A stretch of DNA of 14,623 nucleotides from positions 1-14,623 of the forward strand of contig CAIVZW010000810.1 in NCBI GenBank assembly GCA_903910495.1, read 5' to 3'. Made by a program: the position numbers and the translations under genes. This document shows, piece after piece, positions 12,822 to 14,623 of this stretch (positions are counted from its first letter, which is position 1; each line of letters starts with the position of its first letter). Below the pieces are notes generated by a model. That model was not told where the DNA came from. It was given only the letters and a program-made list of their open reading frames with translations, and did no database searches. The stretch comes from an uncultured beta proteobacterium. GTDB lineage: Bacteria; Pseudomonadota; Gammaproteobacteria; Burkholderiales; Rhodocyclaceae.

Positions 12822-14264
12822 TTACGGCAAGCCTATGAGTACAAAGCCAATTCCGAAGACGATCGCACAAAGGATCGTCATGATGATGCCAATCTTAAAC
12901 AGGTCTTTGAAGCTGAAATACCCATAGGCGTATGGCAAAACGAAAGATGGACTCTCGGTCACTAATATAAAATGCGTTGAGCATGCGAATGCTGCCGCCA
13001 AGGCAAGGCTAAGCACCGGGAAGCCATTCTGTTGAGCATAGGAAATCACGAAGGGAAGATTGACCGATGCCGCTGCGCCAAAGCTTGAAAAACCCAATGA
13101 ATCGATGGCAACGAGAATAGTTACTGCAAGAGGTTGCAATTCGGCCGGTAGGCTTGCCATGGGTGAAAGAAGATTTAGTGCCATCCAGCTAGCCAGACCG
13201 CTAGAACCGGCTGCAATACCCAGACAAAAACCGCCAACTACCAGTAACAAAGCCCCCCATTCAAGATCTTTCTCAATATCTTTCCAGGACTTGATGGCAC
13301 CAATATTGGGGATCGAAACCGCGCCCACCAAAGCTATGGAAACCAAAGCAATGGGTAACTTTGTCCACTCGCCTGAAAGCCATAACACAACTGCAACCAG
13401 GAAAACTACGAATGTGCTAATTTCCTCCTTCTTCCAAGCTCCCATTTCATCCAGTTCTTTTCTGATGTATTCCTTTCCAAAAGGGAGCTTTTTCATTTCA
13501 GGCGGAAATACTTTCAATATTACCCACCAGGCAATCATGTTGCACGTCAATGTCATCGGGGCAGCGATTAAAGTCCATTCAAGAAATGAAATACTGATTC
13601 CGGCATTTTTTTCCAAAAAACCCATCGCAATAATGTTAGCGGTGACACCCGCTGGTGTAGCAATTCCGCCCAAAGTAGAACCGAACATTATCGCCATCAT
13701 CATCGCCCGGCCGAAATTGCTCTCGCCAGGTTTGCAACCTGCGGTTCTCACCAACCCGAGGGTAACGGGCAACATCATGGCAACAACAGCCACATCGGAG
13801 ATGAACATTGAAATTGCGAAAGACACAAACAGATAAACACCGATTACAGTCTTCACGCCAGTACCGGAAATTGAAAGCAACACGTAAGTCAATCTTTTGC
13901 CCAGACCGGACCGATTGAAAGCTACTGACAAGACGAGAACCCCAATAAGAAACGGTACGAAATGATCACCGAAGCTTGCACTTAGGGACTTTTGTAACGG
14001 GACAATTTTTAAAAGGTGTAGCCAGACTGGCACCATCAACGCTGTAACTGGAACAGGAAGAGTTTCAGTAACCCACCACAGGACGGTAATAACCGTCACC
14101 GCAAGTGTAAGCATTGCCTCCTGCTTCATGCCGACTGGCAAAGGCATCAGAAAAGAAAATGCCAAAATTGCCAAACCCACAAAGAAATATATATATCTAC
14201 GAGCTGGACTCGCGCCCCCATTATCCGTGGCCAGAACCATCACCTCTGCAACTGAACTGCTCAT
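12822..14264 (-). CDS. DASS/SLC13-family anion transporter with altered SNT motifs
   Basis: This 480-residue, strongly hydrophobic protein has the two-repeat layout of divalent anion:Na+ symporters: MPLPVGM...LWWVTE-x-LPVPVTAL near 40-76, GGIATPAGVTANII (199-212), and PYAYGYFSFKDLFKIG near the end. The two SNT signatures that bind Na+ and substrate carboxylate in INDY-type members are changed: ISDVAVVAMMLP at 155-166 has S-D-V, and FSSFGAAASVNLP at 392-404 has S-S-F. Relatives import dicarboxylates, citrate, tartrate or sulfate. The changes argue for a different anion or coupling ion. GGAGGT sits 4 bp before the ATG. As first gene of the molybdenum maturation operon, it probably brings in the substrate of the unseen hydroxylase (inference). 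Confidence 0.88.
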   Translation of the reverse strand: MSSSVAEVMVLATDNGGASPARRYIYFFVGLAILAFSFLMPLPVGMKQEAMLTLAVTVITVLWWVTETLPVPVTALMVPVWLHLLKIVPLQKSLSASFGDHFVPFLIGVLVLSVAFNRSGLGKRLTYVLLSISGTGVKTVIGVYLFVSFAISMFISDVAVVAMMLPVTLGLVRTAGCKPGESNFGRAMMMAIMFGSTLGGIATPAGVTANIIAMGFLEKNAGISISFLEWTLIAAPMTLTCNMIAWWVILKVFPPEMKKLPFGKEYIRKELDEMGAWKKEEISTFVVFLVAVVLWLSGEWTKLPIALVSIALVGAVSIPNIGAIKSWKDIEKDLEWGALLLVVGGFCLGIAAGSSGLASWMALNLLSPMASLPAELQPLAVTILVAIDSLGFSSFGAAASVNLPFVISYAQQNGFPVLSLALAAAFACSTHFILVTESPSFVLPYAYGYFSFKDLFKIGIIMTILCAIVFGIGFVLIGLP

Positions 14265-14302
14265 GTTAACCTCCAGATTTAATTTAAATTGTATAGTTAA
14301 CC
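14265..14302. promoter_or_regulatory. AT-rich upstream region of the transporter operon with repeated sites
   Basis: GTTAACC occurs at 14265-14271 and again at 14296-14302, 31 bp apart (about three helical turns). Between them ATTTAA-T-TTAAAT (14277-14289) is a perfect 13 bp palindrome. On the minus strand TACAAT lies inside this stretch and could be a -10, but no good -35 is visible. The layout suggests an operator/promoter region for the five-gene operon. Confidence 0.4.
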
Positions 14303-14410
14303 ATTCCGAATTTTGATATCTCGTTGCATCACAGGAAACTGAATGGTCTGTCCTTACACGCTTTTTTACCCTCCTCTACCACGCGATTCATTGTGTTGTT
14401 TTAGTTCCAA

Positions 14411-14439
14411 TTCCACTACCCCAGTTTTAGTGGAAACTG
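14411..14439. repeat. Two overlapping, mutually exclusive hairpins
   Basis: TTCCACTA (14411-14418) pairs with TAGTGGAA (14428-14435), and CAGTTT (14422-14427) pairs with AAACTG (14434-14439). The two stems share bases and cannot form together. They lie about 150 bp upstream of the transporter start. The rest of 14303-14483 shows no gene. Confidence 0.5.
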
Positions 14440-14483
14440 CTTCAATCTAATAGAACAATCGCCAGCGGCCACGTTGAGGCTCC

Positions 14484-14541
14484 TGTCGCGGGTTTTTAGA
14501 CTTGTCCGGTTCTGTAGCACATGAATTGTCCGCTTTTTCTG
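14484..14541 (+). mobile_element. Probable end of an IS21-like element (continues past the window)
   Basis: The stretch opens TGTCGCGGGTTTTTAGAC and carries two spaced copies of TTGTCCG-x-TT...CTG at 14502-14514 and 14526-14541. IS21-family ends begin with TGT and contain several such internal repeats bound by the transposase. No istA/istB coding sequence lies in the remaining 80 bp, so the element would extend to the right. The call rests on the terminal pattern only. Confidence 0.4.
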
Positions 14542-14595
14542 TTGTGGGTGGAAATTGGCGTAGGGCGTAGCCCGGAGCCGGTTTCCACCCACAAC
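14541..14595. repeat. Long inverted repeat with perfect 14 bp arms
   Basis: GTTGTGGGTGGAAA (14541-14554) is the exact reverse complement of TTTCCACCCACAAC (14582-14595). After a two-base mismatch the pairing continues with GGC/GCC, and the loop holds a small GGGC-GTA-GCCC hairpin. It adjoins the IS21-like end. There is no T-run, so it is not a typical terminator. Confidence 0.75.
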
Positions 14596-14623
14596 GGCAC
14601 GCCTGGCGAACGGTTCAGGCGGC

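Noticed and set aside
13060..13836. Open 258-codon plus-strand frame opposite the transporter
   Set aside because: Antisense of membrane segments; lacks any motif or ribosome-binding site.
1..14623. CRISPR array, tRNA or rRNA genes
   Set aside because: No regularly spaced repeats, no cloverleaf-like gene ending in CCA and no conserved rRNA segments were seen on either strand.

Overview
The window looks like part of a Gram-negative chromosome, most likely betaproteobacterial (Rhodocyclales/Burkholderiales-like). This rests on a Calvin-subtype class II aldolase, a HigBA module of the short proteobacterial type, and a REP-like inverted pair built on TTCGACA...GCTCA...CGAACGGG. The taxonomic call is inference from protein and repeat style; there is no rRNA or other marker here.

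Left part (1-2348): a decayed accessory stretch. It starts inside a DeoR-family sugar regulator (C-terminal part only). A small Cys-rich DUF1289-like fragment follows, then a higBA toxin-antitoxin module flanked by two copies of an ~80 bp direct repeat. The repeat includes the last codons of a higA gene, so the left copy is the tail of a second, lost antitoxin. Next, on the minus strand, are two fused relics: an N-terminal piece of ribose-5-phosphate isomerase A with a lost start and an in-frame stop, and the C-terminal piece of an RbsC-type sugar ABC permease. Together they look like the wreck of a pentose or sugar uptake locus.

Middle part (2349-7847), all minus strand: a carbohydrate module. 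In transcription order it encodes a split transketolase (N half then C half, overlapping by 4 bp), an RpiB/LacA/LacB-family isomerase of the long ~214 aa type, a CoA-acylating-type (methyl)malonate-semialdehyde dehydrogenase, and, after a structured intergenic region with an intrinsic terminator, a class II fructose-bisphosphate aldolase. The first four probably form one operon. Isomerase, two-part transketolase and aldehyde dehydrogenase is the combination known from the sulfoquinovose transketolase (Sqw) route and, in part, from C4/C5 sugar routes, but no substrate-defining gene is in view.

Between 7848 and 8487 lie the putative control region of the transketolase operon, a REP-like pair whose second member is a strong bidirectional terminator, and a broken IS5-type transposase tail.

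Right part (8488-14264), all minus strand: a tight five-gene operon. It encodes a DASS/SLC13-type anion transporter with altered SNT motifs, XdhC, a two-domain molybdopterin-binding/MobA-like nucleotidyltransferase, a SufS-type cysteine desulfurase and a SufU/IscU-type scaffold. This reads as a maturation kit for a molybdenum hydroxylase (sulfuration, dinucleotide attachment and possibly Fe-S supply) joined to an importer for an anionic substrate. The hydroxylase itself is not in the window. The last ~140 bp look like one end of an IS21-like element followed by a long perfect inverted repeat.
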